From positions 186,001-250,000 of the forward strand of contig VSJF01000002.1 of NCBI GenBank assembly GCA_009739215.1: a DNA stretch of 64,000 nt. Reading direction: 5' to 3'. Shown one piece after another: positions 20,803 to 33,475 of this stretch (its first letter is position 1; each line of letters begins with the position of its first letter). A model generated the notes under the pieces. The model made no database searches, was not told where the DNA came from, and saw only the letters and a list, made by a program, of their open reading frames with translations. This DNA is from Floccularia luteovirens (lineage: Eukaryota > Basidiomycota > Agaricomycetes > Agaricales > Squamanitaceae). The position numbers were made by a program, and so were the translations under genes.

Positions 20803-22601
20803 TCATGTATGCCATTTGTCTTCTGCTTGAATGGCAGTCACTTCGAATGTCAGCTCATTCTCAAGACTCTCATTGCTCTTGTTGCGTAAGACCCACTTGC
20901 CCTATAGTCCCTTGATCAGTCAAGATACTCAAGATGGAAATGAAGGGAGGTGACTAACGATATATTGTACATGACCTATCCCGATAACTCGTAGTTTGGA
21001 ATCTTCTGTGCGAAGCATCAGATCGGTCGCATCCTGTAGCGTGAACGCTGTCTTTCCAGGCTGCTGCTCCCCAGGAATCCATTGAACCTGTAGCTTCAGT
21101 GTTTGCAGGTTCTTTGCACTAGCAATCGCCCCCGAGATAGACGCCTACAAGGGATGATGTTATGACAAAGAAAAAAAAACCACAACAAACATAAACGAGA
21201 ACGAACACAATCGGGACTCGGGACTGAGCAGACCAAAGTTTCCAGTCGAGGGAACTTGGAACAAAGACATCCAATATCATTCAAGGTTAACTGAGCTTCT
21301 CCAGCCAAAAACTCTCTCAGAGTATTTCCGTGTACCTGCGCCAAATCCAAAATGAACATCCTGGGTATAGTTGTTTGTCCGATATTGATGGTGAAAGCAT
21401 GTAATTTGAAGACTTCGAGACCTGGTTTCGGAACGAGTTCACGAATCCAGCCCCATAATTTCTGAGGGCCGAGGGTATCCATGGAACTTGTGCGAACCGT
21501 TAACTGTCGTAGGGTTGGAAAAGGCGGTGATCGTGATTCATCATCGGATAATGATAATTGTTGCCTCCTAGCCCGATAAGAGCCTGAACCTGAAAATAAG
21601 TACTCGGTGTCTAATGATTGGAGATTCGGTAAGAACGTTAGTATAGTCGGAATCGAGGTCGCGGGTGCACCCTTGAGTCGGAGGTCTTTGAGAAGGGGGA
21701 GTTGTGAAAGCACTGTGATGAGGATTGTCGGTGGAACCCCAGCACATCTCTGACCAAGAGGTAGAGATTAACACGTACATTCGGAACACGGATATAAAAA
21801 GGCACTGACTCCCAGCTCTAAGTGGGTAAGTGTATTTCCTAGAGATTCTGACCACCCTTGGAGAACACGTGGAGGACCTTCCATACACCAAATAGATATC
21901 TTCTCCAATCCTGTTAGGGTGATGAGTTGGGACCATACATTCCCACCGAGATCGCTATGTGTTCTGATTGTGACTTCTCGCAGTGGATGTTTTCTGACAA
22001 CAGCCAAGAAAGCTAGCAGGGTAGAGTCCGCAGATGAACTGTCATCTATCCATGTCAAGGAGCGGAGATTCCTGCAAAGCGACAGAGCCTCTAAAGTGTC
22101 CTTTGTGATGTTTGGATATCTCACCAGCATGCCCCGATGTACCGCACCTTGAAGTAACTGGATCAGAAACTAAGATGCTACAGCAAGGTTGAACGTGTTT
22201 ACCTGTCTCTGTAACATGACGGACATATTGTGCGAGATCTGGACGTTTAAGAAGAGTAGTGGAAGGATGATGGACCAGAGACTGGTTTACCAATTAGCTC
22301 AGCGCGACGAATGTATGTAAAGAAAGAAAAATAGATATTTGATGAAATCTTACCACACCCTAATTTTGAAGCACAGTCGCAACATACAAACAGAGACACT
22401 TACTTTTGAGATGATGCGTGAATCTAGAGTCCTATAGAGCAGAGGGGTAGAAACTCTGTTGAATATTTTAGAGACTAGGGCACAGGCATGCCAGTCAGTT
22501 CTGTCTGAGAGATGTGCGAGAATTGGGGGAAGGACGTCGTATGGAAGATCGTTGACATTGTAGGGGGACCTAACGATGGTATGTTTAGTGCTCGAGGGCA
22601 T
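20803..22601 (-). CDS. F-box protein with LRR-like repeats, 480 aa, 6 exons
   Basis: Exons (high to low): 22601-22404, 22281-22203, 22147-21810, 21749-21207, 21144-20959 and 20901-20803; the sum is 1443 nt. The chosen ATG begins MPSSTKHT; an in-frame extension upstream is not F-box-like. Residues ~18-60 are the F-box (VNDLPYDVLPPILAHLSD-T, ALVSKIFNRVSTPLLYRTL). Irregular leucine-rich repeats follow (LSLCRNLRSLTW, LSQLPLLKDLRLKG, LPNLQSLDTEYLF, FPTLRQLTVRT, FPRLETLVCSV, AKNLQTLKLQVQW). F-box proteins bind Skp1 and select substrates for SCF ubiquitin ligases; the target is unknown. It shares a 182-bp promoter with DPH5 on the other strand. Confidence 0.9.
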
Positions 22602-22783
22602 CAGAGAGAAATAAAAGAAAACGAACATAAGACTGAAGGGATGAGAATTTATATGGAAAAGGAAGAGTATTTCTGTGAGATACGTCCAACACCGATAAAG
22701 CACTGTTGACCGAGCACACCGAATCAGTTACAAAACAAATCACAGATTTCGTTATCACTACCATCACAAACTTCCTCAGGATC
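22602..22783. promoter_or_regulatory. Bidirectional promoter, F-box gene / DPH5
   Basis: Only 182 bases separate the start codons of two divergent genes, so both promoters must lie or overlap here. I see no clear TATA box for either gene. Confidence 0.6.
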
Positions 22784-23932
22784 ATGTTCTATATTATTGG
22801 TCTTGGGCTCGCAGACGAGAACGATATAACTCTTCGTGGTCTAGAAGTACGCCGCCCAATATCTCTGCTTCGGCTCAAGTCCAGCTGACTACATTGTCAC
22901 GCCAGGCAATTAAATCTTCATCAAGAGTATATCTAGAATCGTACACCAGTATTCTCATGGTGCAAAAACAACGTCTGGTCCGTCCACGCGACAATCCATC
23001 TTCGTTGCCGTGATGCCCGACCCCTCACTTATACACTTCTCAAAGGAGGAATTCTACAATAAAACTCTGATCCTCGCTGATCGAGACATGGTGGAAACGC
23101 AAAGTGATGACATCTTGAGAGATGCAGACAAACTCAATATCTCCTTACTGGTCGTGGGCGATCCATTTGGGTACTTACCCACAAATCATTTTCTCTACCT
23201 GTGAATGTTCATTTCCTTTTGTCATCCCAGCGCAACCACGCACACGGACATCATTCTACGCGCACGTGCATTGGGTATACCCACTCGAGTCATTCACAAT
23301 GCTTCAATCATGAACGCGGTAGGAGCATGCGGGCTGCAGCTGTACAATTTCGGCCAGTCCATTTCACTTGTATTCTTTACGGAAACTTGGAAACCTGACA
23401 GCTTCTACGACCGCATCAAAGAAAATGCCGATCTGGGCATGCACACACTCGTTTTGCTTGACATCAAGGTCAAGGAACAGAGTGAAGAAAATCTGGCAAG
23501 GTGATAGAAATCATCGTCATCCCGTAACCGGTCCAGTTATGACCGATGAACCCGGCATTCAATTTACTTTTTTTTCTTTCCTTCAGGGGTAGAAAGATAT
23601 ACGAACCTCCTCGATATATGTCAATACCTCTTGCCGTGTCTCAACTCATTGAAACTGAAAATTTACGGCAAACAAGCACACTCGCTCCTGATACAACACT
23701 CGCCATTGCATTGTCCCGAGTGGGTGGCGGAGACGATGAACGCATTGTTGCGGGTACATTAACAGAGTTACTCAACTGCCCGGCAGATACTTTTGGAATG
23801 CCCTTACACAGTCTTGTTATAATTGGCAAGCGACTGCATCATCTCGAGGTCGAGTATGCAGAGCATTATGCAGTTGATCGTCAAAATTGGAGGCGTGTTG
23901 CGAAGACTGTTTACAAATGCGCTGTTGACTAA
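22784..23932 (+). CDS. DPH5: Diphthine methyl ester synthase (Dph5), 291 aa, 5 exons
   Basis: Exons: 22784-22846, 22906-22977, 23046-23170, 23231-23500 and 23587-23932 (876 nt). It begins [19 protein letters not shown], the typical Dph5 N-terminus and SAM-site loop. Next come [87 protein letters not shown] and [11 protein letters not shown]. Dph5 uses S-adenosylmethionine to tetramethylate the 3-amino-3-carboxypropyl histidine on elongation factor 2, a step in diphthamide synthesis in the cytosol. Length and motif order are normal and no lesion is visible. It converges with the AsnRS gene, leaving about 220 bases between the stops. Confidence 0.96.
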
Positions 23933-24155
23933 AATGCCGATCTCTTCTGCTTAAAATGATTATGTTTTTTTTGTACACAACTTCTAGATTATGTACAGTA
24001 TGTAATCCACAGGGATAACGGGATAACGGCCTTGCTTCCACGATACGAAAACAAAACAAGAGACAAACAAAAAAACTTGAATCTGTTTTTCTAACATTAA
24101 GGGGTTGCCCTTCCTGGCCACCTTCACACCAAATATCAATGCCATACTAGACGGG

Positions 24156-26329
24156 TTATAAACTCGGTACCCACCTTGGGTATAAAGAACACTCTCTAAC
24201 AGTGTATCTGTTAGCAAGCCAGGCCAAGAACCGCTAATTTAAACAAAAAAAGGGATGGTGCGTCAGAAAGGTATTACAGAGTAAACTGACTAATAACAGA
24301 CCTCAACTCCCAAGCCATATCCTCCATGCTCACAGGTTCCATACTTACGTTGGTCCGTAAACCAGTAATAAGGCTCTGGATCAATTCCTTCACGTTTATA
24401 GGCTGCAATTAGTTCATCCATGTCTGCGATTCTCATGGAACCACCTTTGAATTGAATTTTTGTCAGATGAATAACTTTTTGGGTTTGATATGAGATCCAA
24501 AATGACGTACCAACGATTTCCCCCACATTTGGCATTAACAAATCACAACTTTCCGTAAACACCATCTTATCATCCCCTTTACTGGGCATTTTCTTCATAT
24601 AAAATGCTTTCAGATGTGCAGGGAAGCCGTATAAAAACACAGGGGTGCCGATGATATCAGTCATTTGTCTTTCGGCAGCTTCAGCGATGTCATCACCAAC
24701 TTCGTGGTCCCCCATTTTGGTCTCGCCGTTGGCATCCTTAATGACGTTGCCGTCGGCGTCCTCAAGCTGGACGCTTGATCCCATGGTCGTTGAGCCACTT
24801 GATCGCGTCTAAATAGGATAGACGCAAGAAGGGCCGGGCAGGCGGGGTAAAGTTCGGATTGAGCTGCTTTATCAGGGCAGCAGAGGTTGGGCTGGCCAAA
24901 AGGATATCGACTGTTTTGCAAATCTAAGATTCAGACATACAAACACGTAAGTTGCCATGTTAATCGGAGTGAAGAGACTGAGTATCAAAAAGAAAATGGT
25001 ATTTACCATTGCTTCAATATGATCCATCAAGTCTGAGAATGAAATGAAGGCAAGTTCACCCTCCAGATGGGTGTATTCACTCAGATGCCGTCTCGTGTGG
25101 CTGAGATGACAGATATTCAGCATGTGCATTTGACAAGATGAGCTTAGCAATGGTCCTAACCTATTTTCGGCTCTGAAACTCTCCTGAACGCAAAAGACGT
25201 CACCTAGACTAGGCAGACATGTCTCTAGATAGAGTTGAGAGCTCTGGGTAAGGAATGCTGGTTGTCCATAATAGTCGAGCTTGAACAAAGTTGCGCCACC
25301 CTCTACCTGCGTCTGCACTAGACAGGGAGGCGTGACCTCTATGAGGTTGTTGGAAGTTAATGCCTCTCTGAATGCACTTAGGAGGTAAGCTCTCAGTCGT
25401 AGAACACTTGAGGCTGTTTCGCCTCGCAGTACCAGATGCCGCAGATCTGCTTGGATTGATGGGTCAGATTTCTGTTGAACAGTAACAATCTTAATGTGGC
25501 ATCCTTTTTCCCGTAGCTGGAATGCACATTACCTCGTTCAACCTGTTGGAGAACGCGTCGTCAGCACCTGGTGCTGAGCCAACAACCTTCCAATAATCAA
25601 CAACGAGCTCATGACCACCTGGTGCGGTCTTCCCTTCCGGTACAGCTTGTAGCATCCCAACGACCTCTACTGATGACTCCAAAGTGAGAGTCAACGCGTG
25701 GTAGGTCTGCGCCTAAAAAAGCACCGAGCAAGTATGGTAAGATCATGGTTGTATGCAGTTGTAAAGAAAGTTACTGACCACGCGACCAGATAAAACTGTT
25801 TGCAGATATCCCGTACCATCGCGGAGAACGAGGAAGATTATATCTTTCTGCTGACGGAGACGATGTACCCATCCAAACACACGGACTCTGTGGGATCTAT
25901 GGTCGGCCAAAAGACCAATTTTGACCTGATTCCGTGCTCAGCATACGATGTATAGTGATGATACATTCATATTTAACGTACTCTCGTTGCTTCGGGTAAA
26001 GACAGATCTTCTTCCAAAATGATCTTCTTACTTTCTTCAATAAGCTTTTCTCTCTTCTCCTTTTCCTCGCTCTTCTCCTTCAACTCGCGCTCCGCTAATT
26101 CTTCTGCCTTTTTTCTCTTCTTCTCGAGTCCATCCGCAGTTTTCTTGGCCTTCTTTAAAGAAGATTGAGTTGGTTCTTCATATGGTCCGGAGGAATCCTT
26201 TCTGATTAAGAAAGCTACGTTGGTGCTGTGGTTTAACAAAGCCACTGGGAGAGACTGATATGGTTCTTCCAATGTTCCTTTCCCAGTGGTATCTGAACCA
26301 GCTGTTTCGTCGATGTGAATCTGATCCAT
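24156..26329 (-). CDS. DED81: Cytosolic asparaginyl-tRNA synthetase, 592 aa, 7 exons, one frame break
   Basis: Exons (high to low): 26329-25982, 25925-25779, 25712-25533, 25471-25161, 25100-25007, 24923-24302 and 24233-24156. A Lys/Glu-rich N-terminal extension (about residues 55-105) precedes the anticodon-binding OB fold ([30 protein letters not shown]). The class II catalytic core follows: [40 protein letters not shown], motif 2 [40 protein letters not shown] and motif 3 GYGLGVERFLAWL. It charges tRNA-Asn with asparagine using ATP. In exon 6 the frame of [10 protein letters not shown] runs into TGA at about 24758-24760, while the correct continuation [13 protein letters not shown] lies in the +1 frame. 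One surplus base is therefore present, although every splice phase otherwise fits. It shares a divergent promoter with the Erv2-like gene. Confidence 0.93.
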
Positions 26330-26776
26330 CTACAACGAACAAGGAGAACCAAGAACTTATAGGTATTGTTTGCGAGATGGGTGAAGTGAAGAGTGGTAAG
26401 AGTCACTGATTATAAGAAGCTAATGAAATCTATCATGACTCGAACTTCTTATCGCTATCTAATCTTCACGGTTTGATACCCAAAAAAGAAACTTGGTATT
26501 TTTGAAACGTCAACTCAATTTGACGCGTATCTCCTGGTGTCCGACCACCTTCCGAATTCACTGACTCAGTAATAACTTCAGTTCGTTGGAATTCAATATT
26601 TCAATATTCAAAGTCAATGTTGACGACAAGCACGACGACTTTGAGTAATAACAACACCAAATAACAAGGATACTCGTTTCCAGTTACCATTCCATATATC
26701 AAACAAGGCGCTACCTTTGGCTCTTGTTGTTAACCTCGATAGTGATACAGCACTCTATCCACGTTCAAGCGCAGCT
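26330..26776. promoter_or_regulatory. Divergent promoter, AsnRS / Erv2-like gene
   Basis: The 447 bases between two divergent start codons must serve both genes. They include 'tcaatatttcaatattcaaagtcaatgttgac' repeats of 'caatatt' at about 26590-26625, but no element I can name. Confidence 0.5.
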
Positions 26777-27784
26777 ATGATATCAAGGTTTGCAAAGTCA
26801 CTACTGGCTGTTATTCTTGTTCTGGTAATATGTCACACTTCCACGAATTCATACGTTGTTTTGCTAATATGGAAACCAAAATATTTGCGCGATCGTTCTT
26901 TCAGTTGGTTTTGTCTATGCTCACTCTAGTCCATCCTCCATCGCGATCATATGTGAGTCCTTGGACTGGCCAGTTATTTGGGGAGGGCGGGGTGGAAAAA
27001 ACGTTACCGAACAAGCCTCCTCTGCATAAACCCGCTGAAGATGTAGTCCATGGTGGTGTGATTATGGAGAAGTTGGGGAATGAGACTGCAAAGTGAGCAC
27101 ATGACGTATTGAGGCTATTCTCCGGTTTCTTAATGTGGTCGTTGGCAGGGCTGCTCTGGGCCGTGCAACTTGGAAGTTGCTGTATGTGAGTTCTACTGAG
27201 TTATGGAATGATATACTGATTTCGTGTCAGTCATACAGTGACACTGCGGTTTCCTGAGGTAAGTGCCACCATTTTACAGGAAGGTTTTATCCTCAAGTAT
27301 ATCTCATGCTTCATTAGCATCCAACTGATGACCAACGAGAAGCACTCAAGTCATATTTCTATCTAAGCTCAAGACTATACCCATGCGGTGAATGTGCTGC
27401 AGAGTTCCAACAACTGCTGAAGAACTACCCACCACAGGTAAGAAATGTTTATTAACGTGATTCATGGTCACTTAAGCTGTATCTTTTCAGACATCATCAC
27501 GACGCGCAGCTTCATTATGGTGATTATACTCTGTTGGATAACTTGCATAACGACCTTCTTATTGCATACCTAGGTTGTGTTCCCTACATAACGAAGTGAA
27601 TAAACGTCTCAGCAAGCCAGACTTTGACTGTGCAAACCTTGATTCAGAGTACGACTGTGGTTGCGGGGATGACCCACTCAAAGGCCAACCCTCTTCCAAT
27701 CAGGACATGGACCCAATGGATCTAGAAGTTGATACGAGTAGAGACGATGTTACGGGCGCGGAGCTGATCAAAGGCGGCAGGTGA
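26777..27784 (+). CDS. ERV2: Erv2-type FAD-linked sulfhydryl oxidase, 218 aa, 7 exons
   Basis: Exons: 26777-26824, 26905-27092, 27149-27181, 27231-27258, 27318-27437, 27491-27519 and 27574-27784 (657 nt). An N-terminal hydrophobic segment (residues ~5-25, SLLAVILVL-LVLSMLTLV) looks like an ER signal anchor. The Erv/ALR domain then has KLGNETAKAALGRATWKLLH, YFYLSSRLYPCGECAAEF with the active-site CGEC, the conserved Trp of SLW, and the FAD-binding LHNEVNKRL. A C-terminal CGC pair (YDCGCGDD) is positioned as the shuttle disulfide. The protein should pass electrons from thiols to oxygen and so make disulfides in the secretory pathway. The membrane anchor and the lack of a mitochondrial-type leader favour Erv2 over Erv1. 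Confidence 0.9.
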
Positions 27785-28167
27785 CCTTGATTGTGAATTA
27801 TGATTTTTTTTACGTATTATGTACCATTGGTTTATTTAATTTGGTTGTGGCTCTTTGATATTGCTCGATGATATATAAGTCCCATATTATGGTATGAGAT
27901 TTTCGTTCACATTATCTGGTCTCTAATCGTTTTTAAACTTTTGCCTTAATAGATGTGATCACTTACTATAATTGAACTCTGGAGTTTTATACTTCATCCC
28001 TTTCCATTCCAAGTCCATTCAGCTGATTCCCAAATCCCCAATCTAACATGAGAAATGACATCTGAGCCCCACAATGGCCGACGGGCCGGCAGGTCATGAC
28101 TTTTACACACCGCCGAAATTCACGACCAAAACAAAGCCCCAACTACCCTTTCACACATACATCAATC
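27785..28167. other. Intergenic between Erv2-like gene and peptidase gene
   Basis: This holds the 3' end of one gene and the promoter of the next on the same strand. No other feature is visible. Confidence 0.5.
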
Positions 28168-30218
28168 ATGGAGATATATCCGGGGGTGAACTCGGCCAAT
28201 GTTGAAATGTATATAATAAGAGGTAACGTTTCATTTCCAATGATTAAGTGCCGCCAAATGTGACTTTGCCTTACTATCCAAAATAGATGGTCTCAAAATC
28301 TACGAAAGATTCTTCGAACTCCCCTTGGATTACAAAAATCCCTCTGGGCAGAAGATCAATGTATTTGCAAGGCAAAGCGTTCCGCTGAGTAAAGCAAAGA
28401 CAGTTGAAGAAGAGAAAAAATTACCCATTCGTGAGTACAAGTACTTGGCATTATTGAAACTTCTCGGCGCTTATGATATCCTGTCACGCAGTGCTCTATC
28501 TACAAGGCGGACCAGGCGCCGAGATTGAATTACGGGGGAACTCATCATATGCTGCAGAAGTCAGTTCGTGCTTGTGATGTTTATTTATAAAGACATCTGA
28601 TATCTCGATCTTCAGATATATGAGAAAGGATATCAAGTATTCTTCTCACTACTTCTGATTGCATGATGAATGCTAAGTCCCCGTATCAGATTCTATGGCT
28701 GGACCAGCGGGGAACGGGTTTGAGTACCACAGTCTCCCCAGACACTTTACCAGCAGGTGTTTCCTCACCACAAGATATCGCAAACTACTTGAAGCACTTC
28801 CGTGCTGACAATATTGGTACATCCGAAAAATAACTATTTATGCACATAACAGTAACTGGTATGTTCACCTCTAATAGTGAACGACTGTGAAGCTATTCGG
28901 AAGATCCTCCTCGGGGACAAACCAGAACCTGAAGATCAAAAATGGACTGTTATGGGGCAAAGTTTCGGCGGGTTTTGTGCAATAAATTACTTGTCATTCC
29001 ACGGTGATGGATTGAAAGAAGTCTTCTTAACAGGAGGCCTTGCTCCTCTCGTTGACCAACCAGACGTTGTCTATGAAGCTCTTGTTTGTGAGTCACTTCC
29101 TTGTTTTTCTCATTCCTATGACCTGCTTAAGTCGTTGGTAGATAGGGTGAAGCAGAGGAATAGGGTATATTACCAGAAATATCCACAGGATGTTAAGAGA
29201 GTATGTTGATGCAACGCGAATTTTAGTTCATTTCTGAGAGTGTTATAGATTCGGGATATTTTGTCCTACCTAGAAGTTAATGAGGTCAAGGTACCTAACG
29301 GGGGTCAATTAACACCAAATCGGTGGCTTCAGCTAGGACTCCTCTTCGGGTCAACTGGTGAGTAGTAAAATGGATAGCTTGTTAGAGCCACCAAAATAAT
29401 TCTGTTTTCTTTGCAAAGGCGGCGTCGACAGAGTTCATCGTGCGTTTTTGCCACGAACGGTATCACACCGTTAATGACATCATCTCTCTTCTCCATAGAG
29501 CTTGTATTCCGCGCTACAAATGACCTTCGTGTCTTTGGAAAGCTAGCATATAAAACATTGCAGATGGTACAGCAACAACTACCTTATGATGGTAATCCTA
29601 TATATGCGATTCTTCATGAGCCAATCTATTGCCAAGGGTGTGAAACATAAGTGTATTCTTCATGCTCGATTTTGGCTAATTTAGAAATAGACAGGCGTCA
29701 CGTTGGTCTGCAGCCCGCGTCATTGGGAAACACAAGGAGTTCTCATGGGCTCATGTTAAAAATTTAGCTGAATCAGAGCCAATTAACTTCTTTGGAGAGA
29801 TGGTTAGCGATGATCAACTTTATTCACTTGCTAATACTCACGGACCTCCCAGATCTTCCCGGATATGTTTGACGACTATAGTCATCTTCGTTCCTGGAAA
29901 CAAGCTGCAGAGATTCTTGCAAATGATTCATCCTGGGGATCTCTCTACGATTTAGAACAGTTGGCTAGAAATAAAGTGAAGGTTTCTGCTACCTCGTAAG
30001 TTGGTTTCGCAACTGTACTTGTTTCAAGTTTTTATTCACTGTCGAACAGATATTTTGATGATATGTATGTCGACTTCAATCTCGCCCAGGATACCGCTTC
30101 AAAGATCCAGAATACTGAGCAGTATATCACCAATCAACTGTTCCATGATGGTATTCACGACGACCCAAAAGATGTGATGCGCCGCTTGTTACAGCTTTCT
30201 AAACGTGAAGTGAGGTAA
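28168..30218 (+). CDS. Prolyl aminopeptidase (proline iminopeptidase), 458 aa, 13 exons
   Basis: Exons: 28168-28222, 28287-28430, 28492-28559, 28616-28636, 28690-28816, 28878-29087, 29142-29200, 29249-29357, 29419-29439, 29499-29637, 29691-29802, 29853-29995 and 30050-30218 (1377 nt). Alpha/beta-hydrolase features appear in order: YLQGGPGAEI (oxyanion region), ILWLDQRGTGLSTTVSP, nucleophile elbow VMGQSFGGFCAINYL (Ser), the acid region SYFDDMYVD, and the catalytic His in FHDGIHDDP. Length and motifs match S33-family prolyl aminopeptidases, which release N-terminal proline from peptides. No signal peptide is seen, so it is probably cytosolic. Two exons are only 21 nt long. All phases fit and the gene looks intact. 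A peptide-use role alongside the OPT transporter is inference. Confidence 0.92.
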
Positions 30219-31293
30219 AATCGAAATATGGCATGTGTTTCTATTGCTATTCTAACAAGACTTATATGGACGTGGACTTTTGTAAAGAATCTGGAAATCA
30301 AATCGCCTGAGGTAAATTGATATCAACTACTTTGATTCATAGTGAATCGTATATTAACATGGAAACGGGGATAGATGTATATTTGTGTTGTGTATGTCTA
30401 TATAAGAATCGTTACAAATCGAAGAAAAAATTTATGAAGCGAAGAGAAGTCAACATGCTGGAAACTCTATCTCGATTTCCAAGTTCGTACAGGTTCGAAA
30501 TCCTTAGACTCGACGTAAAACATAAAGAAATTTATGAGTACTTTAAACGGGCGCTTGAGCGCTTATATATAGTTTCTGAACATGAATAAATTTATCAAGA
30601 GGTAAAATATAAATGAGGTTGCATTGAATATATTTTCTTGTTAAAACTAAGAGGATTTGGGTACCACAGTTGCCTCAGCATTCATCCGACCAGGAATCCA
30701 TGCGAAGGTAAAGTTATCCAAGTAGTTTGCTGCAGATATTAATGGTACGTGTGTGGCCATTGTGAGAACTGCGAAAGTGAAAGAAGCCTATCTGAACAAT
30801 TTTATTTTTCTTGAGGACTAACTGTATACGTGACAAATTGGAGAAAGTTGTTATCATGGGCTTACCTCTTAGTGTAAGTGAATATTCCCTCCACCGCCCA
30901 ACGTACAATTAACAATCGAATCAGGACAGACAAATAGCAGGAGAGTCCATTAATACTCGAGTTAGAGAGGAATCTTTCTTAAATTGCTCAACCCACCTTT
31001 ATGATACGAAAAGGGCTAGTTTGTCCTCATGGATAACTATTATTGAGTCAATAGAGGCATGATAGGCAGTGTCTCGTGGTTTGTTGTCTTATATACATAG
31101 GTACTGATTACCATAGTAAATTTACGTGGATGTCTCTCAAGCCCGAGTTGTCACGAAACATAGAATTTCTTGCGAGACTTTGGCCACAATCTGATAAAAT
31201 TGCGTATACACAAGTAATACCAACATACATATACCCTCGAGTTGTTAAACAGCACAGAACATTGTCGTCGCACCCCCTCAAAAAATCGGTATC
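30219..31293. other. Intergenic, 1.07 kb
   Basis: Left part: probable 3' UTR of the peptidase gene. An open frame at 30317-30589 ends in a basic helical stretch but has no start context or homology that I recognise. From about 30962 the sequence belongs to the tandem duplication listed separately. Confidence 0.4.
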
Positions 31294-33475
31294 TTACGAG
31301 CAGAATGTAATTGCAAGGTTGACCTACAGCGATACTGAGTATCCAAAGGCAAGTGAGGGTGGGATATAAACAGTGACTTACATTGTTCACCTGGCAAAAA
31401 ACTTGTATAAATGTGTCTGAGGACTGATGGAAAGCAGTAAGACAATCTGCACTAGTACCTATACATTGATAATGCGTCGCTATGGTAGGAATGATAAGGG
31501 GAAGTGGAGATCTACTTACAGTCTGCGCCTGCGCCATCACATCCATTGAAATACCTAAATTAAAAAATCTTGTCATGTTATACTAACCTCCACCAAATGA
31601 GCCGGTACAAACCCAAATCCAGATGCCACCGAGAAACTGTGTCTGTAACAAAATAAGTAAAAAAATACACACCCTTGGGTCATTCTCTACGCTCACGGGG
31701 GAATGAGAGATATACCGGTACTTGAACCAGCACCCGGGGAAGGAGGGTTTCTCAATGTAAATTCTATCAAAGTGCATCCTTCAGCATTGAAGCCACAACT
31801 GCCTAACAAGTGAAGCATAAGTTACATCAGTATTTATGGTAAATTTGTCCACATAGAAGTTTTCTACCAGTTTGGAGGTACCTGCCAGTAACGGATCGTT
31901 ACCAAATGGATAGAACTGCGGAAAAAGTGAAACTTACGCTATACCACCAAAGATAGGACCATTGAAAGTAATATCTCTACCCGTAGAAAATATATTGCCA
32001 CCAACGATGAGTGTTGGCTAGACAGTTGAAAATGTTAATTCCGTTGGGACATATGTAGGAGACTTACAGTTCCAAAACCACACCTTGAAAATTGACGGTC
32101 AATTCATTATACAAATAAACAGACTGGTGAGAATAGTACTTGTTGTCAAAATGTATGGTGTGGGTTTCGCCAGACACCAAATTCACGACTCCAGCTAGCA
32201 AGATTGCTACACTGGCCGTGAGTTTACTGAACGACAACATTATAGAGGATTGGCGTGAAAGCTGCTGAGTTATGAGCTGGGAGCTAATGGTTTTTATGAG
32301 GACTTAGGCTGTGCTTTTATAGCTGTCAGTCGATCTTAGAGCATACCAAACATCCCATGTAAGAAAGCTCTAGTCATATGAGTGATGGTGGATGAATCAA
32401 TCAACGTCTTAATTGTGTGCCTTTGGGCTAAAAAGGAACCTTTCAAGTTAGCACATATTCCGTTCTTGAAGGTATTATAGTCATTGCTGACAAGTTGCGG
32501 TTATTATGGTAGTAACATGAAATACTGGGTGCTCTATGATTGATGTCAGGTCCGAATGATCAGTTCAGAATACACTTCTTGTGTTGAGGGAATGGCAAGG
32601 TTCCAAGCGTACATACATGCTGAAGTTGATTAGTCGTTTACAGGTGACATTCTATTGGGTATCCAACGATAAAATTTCGCTCCAATGATTATATGACAAT
32701 ACAAAAACTGTCAGCAGTGTGAAAGCCATCCACACTCGTTTTCTTGCTTGCTCGATTAGCGCGGCTGATGAAACCTACTGTTTTTTTTCAAATTTCCGGT
32801 CACCAGATCGGGAGGCAATGACTGTACCCCGCTTTTTAGGGCATAGTGATACGTTCAGTAGTATCAAAGCACTTTATCTTCCCCAGGTTGCGGTGATAAT
32901 GATCTAAAATGATCTTTAATTAGTATATACGGCCCAGGATAGCCTATAGGATCCAGTGAGTAGGCTCAGCGTTTGAATGCAACCTTACGTCCACACATAT
33001 GAACATCAGAGATAGTGTCTGTGGATCCCGGTGTCCATCATCCATGTCGTAACGTGAATTTAGGTTAGATTTTTGTGAACAGTCCTTCGTTGTGGTTAAT
33101 TCATAATACCCAGTAGAAAGATGTACAGGTCATCGATGAAACGTTGTAAAGCGTTGTTTTCATGCCAAGGGTCGTATTCAGGTTTGAATATCTGGGAAAC
33201 TACCAGAATCAAATTTGACAACTCCAATCGGGCCGTTCGGCGTCGGCCGCTTGTCATAATATTCTGACAACAGACAGTTGATCTCTTCAATTTATATTGA
33301 GGCCTACTTATGTGAAAGCTGCAAAATATATATGGTATGGGAGCGGACAAGATTGGATAAAAATAACAATAGAATAACAAAGGGATGCTTCATTCTCCAT
33401 TCCAAACTAAGAGCTTCGGTGTTAATGGTACTAACTAGTGACATCACTAGTACTGCCAGTGTGAAGGGTAATTAA
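30962..33475. repeat. Tandem segmental duplication, unit 1 (~2.5 kb)
   Basis: This unit matches 33540-36210 along its whole length with moderate divergence. It covers the 3' flank, the secreted-protein gene and about 1.2 kb of upstream DNA. Landmarks shared in the upstream part include 'gtaccccgctttttagg', 'gtgaatttaggttagatt' and 'cattccaaactaagag'. Confidence 0.8.
31294..32240 (-). CDS. Secreted cysteine-rich protein, ~162 aa, 9 exons (paralog A)
   Basis: The ATG is at 32240 and the TAA at 31294-31296. It has the same nine-exon pattern as paralog B, including a 16-nt second exon encoding CGFGT and a 14-nt fourth exon encoding YLQTG. The N-terminus MLSFSKLTASVAILLAGVVN is a clear signal peptide (cleavage likely near VSG-ET). 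The mature chain follows with HTIHFDN, PTLIVGGN, SCGFNAEGCTL, GSSTGISLIPPHSF, YFNGCDGAGADCT, FCQVNN and the terminal VNLAITFCS. The eight cysteines suggest four disulfides. It resembles a secreted Agaricomycete family often labelled 'glycopeptide' in databases; its role is unknown. At the first donor AG|GT became AA|GT, changing an Arg to Lys. Confidence 0.85.

Noticed and set aside
30317..30589. 90-codon open frame after the prolyl aminopeptidase gene
   Set aside because: It has no start context, no recognised homology and an AT-rich Lys/Tyr composition typical of chance frames in a 3' UTR.
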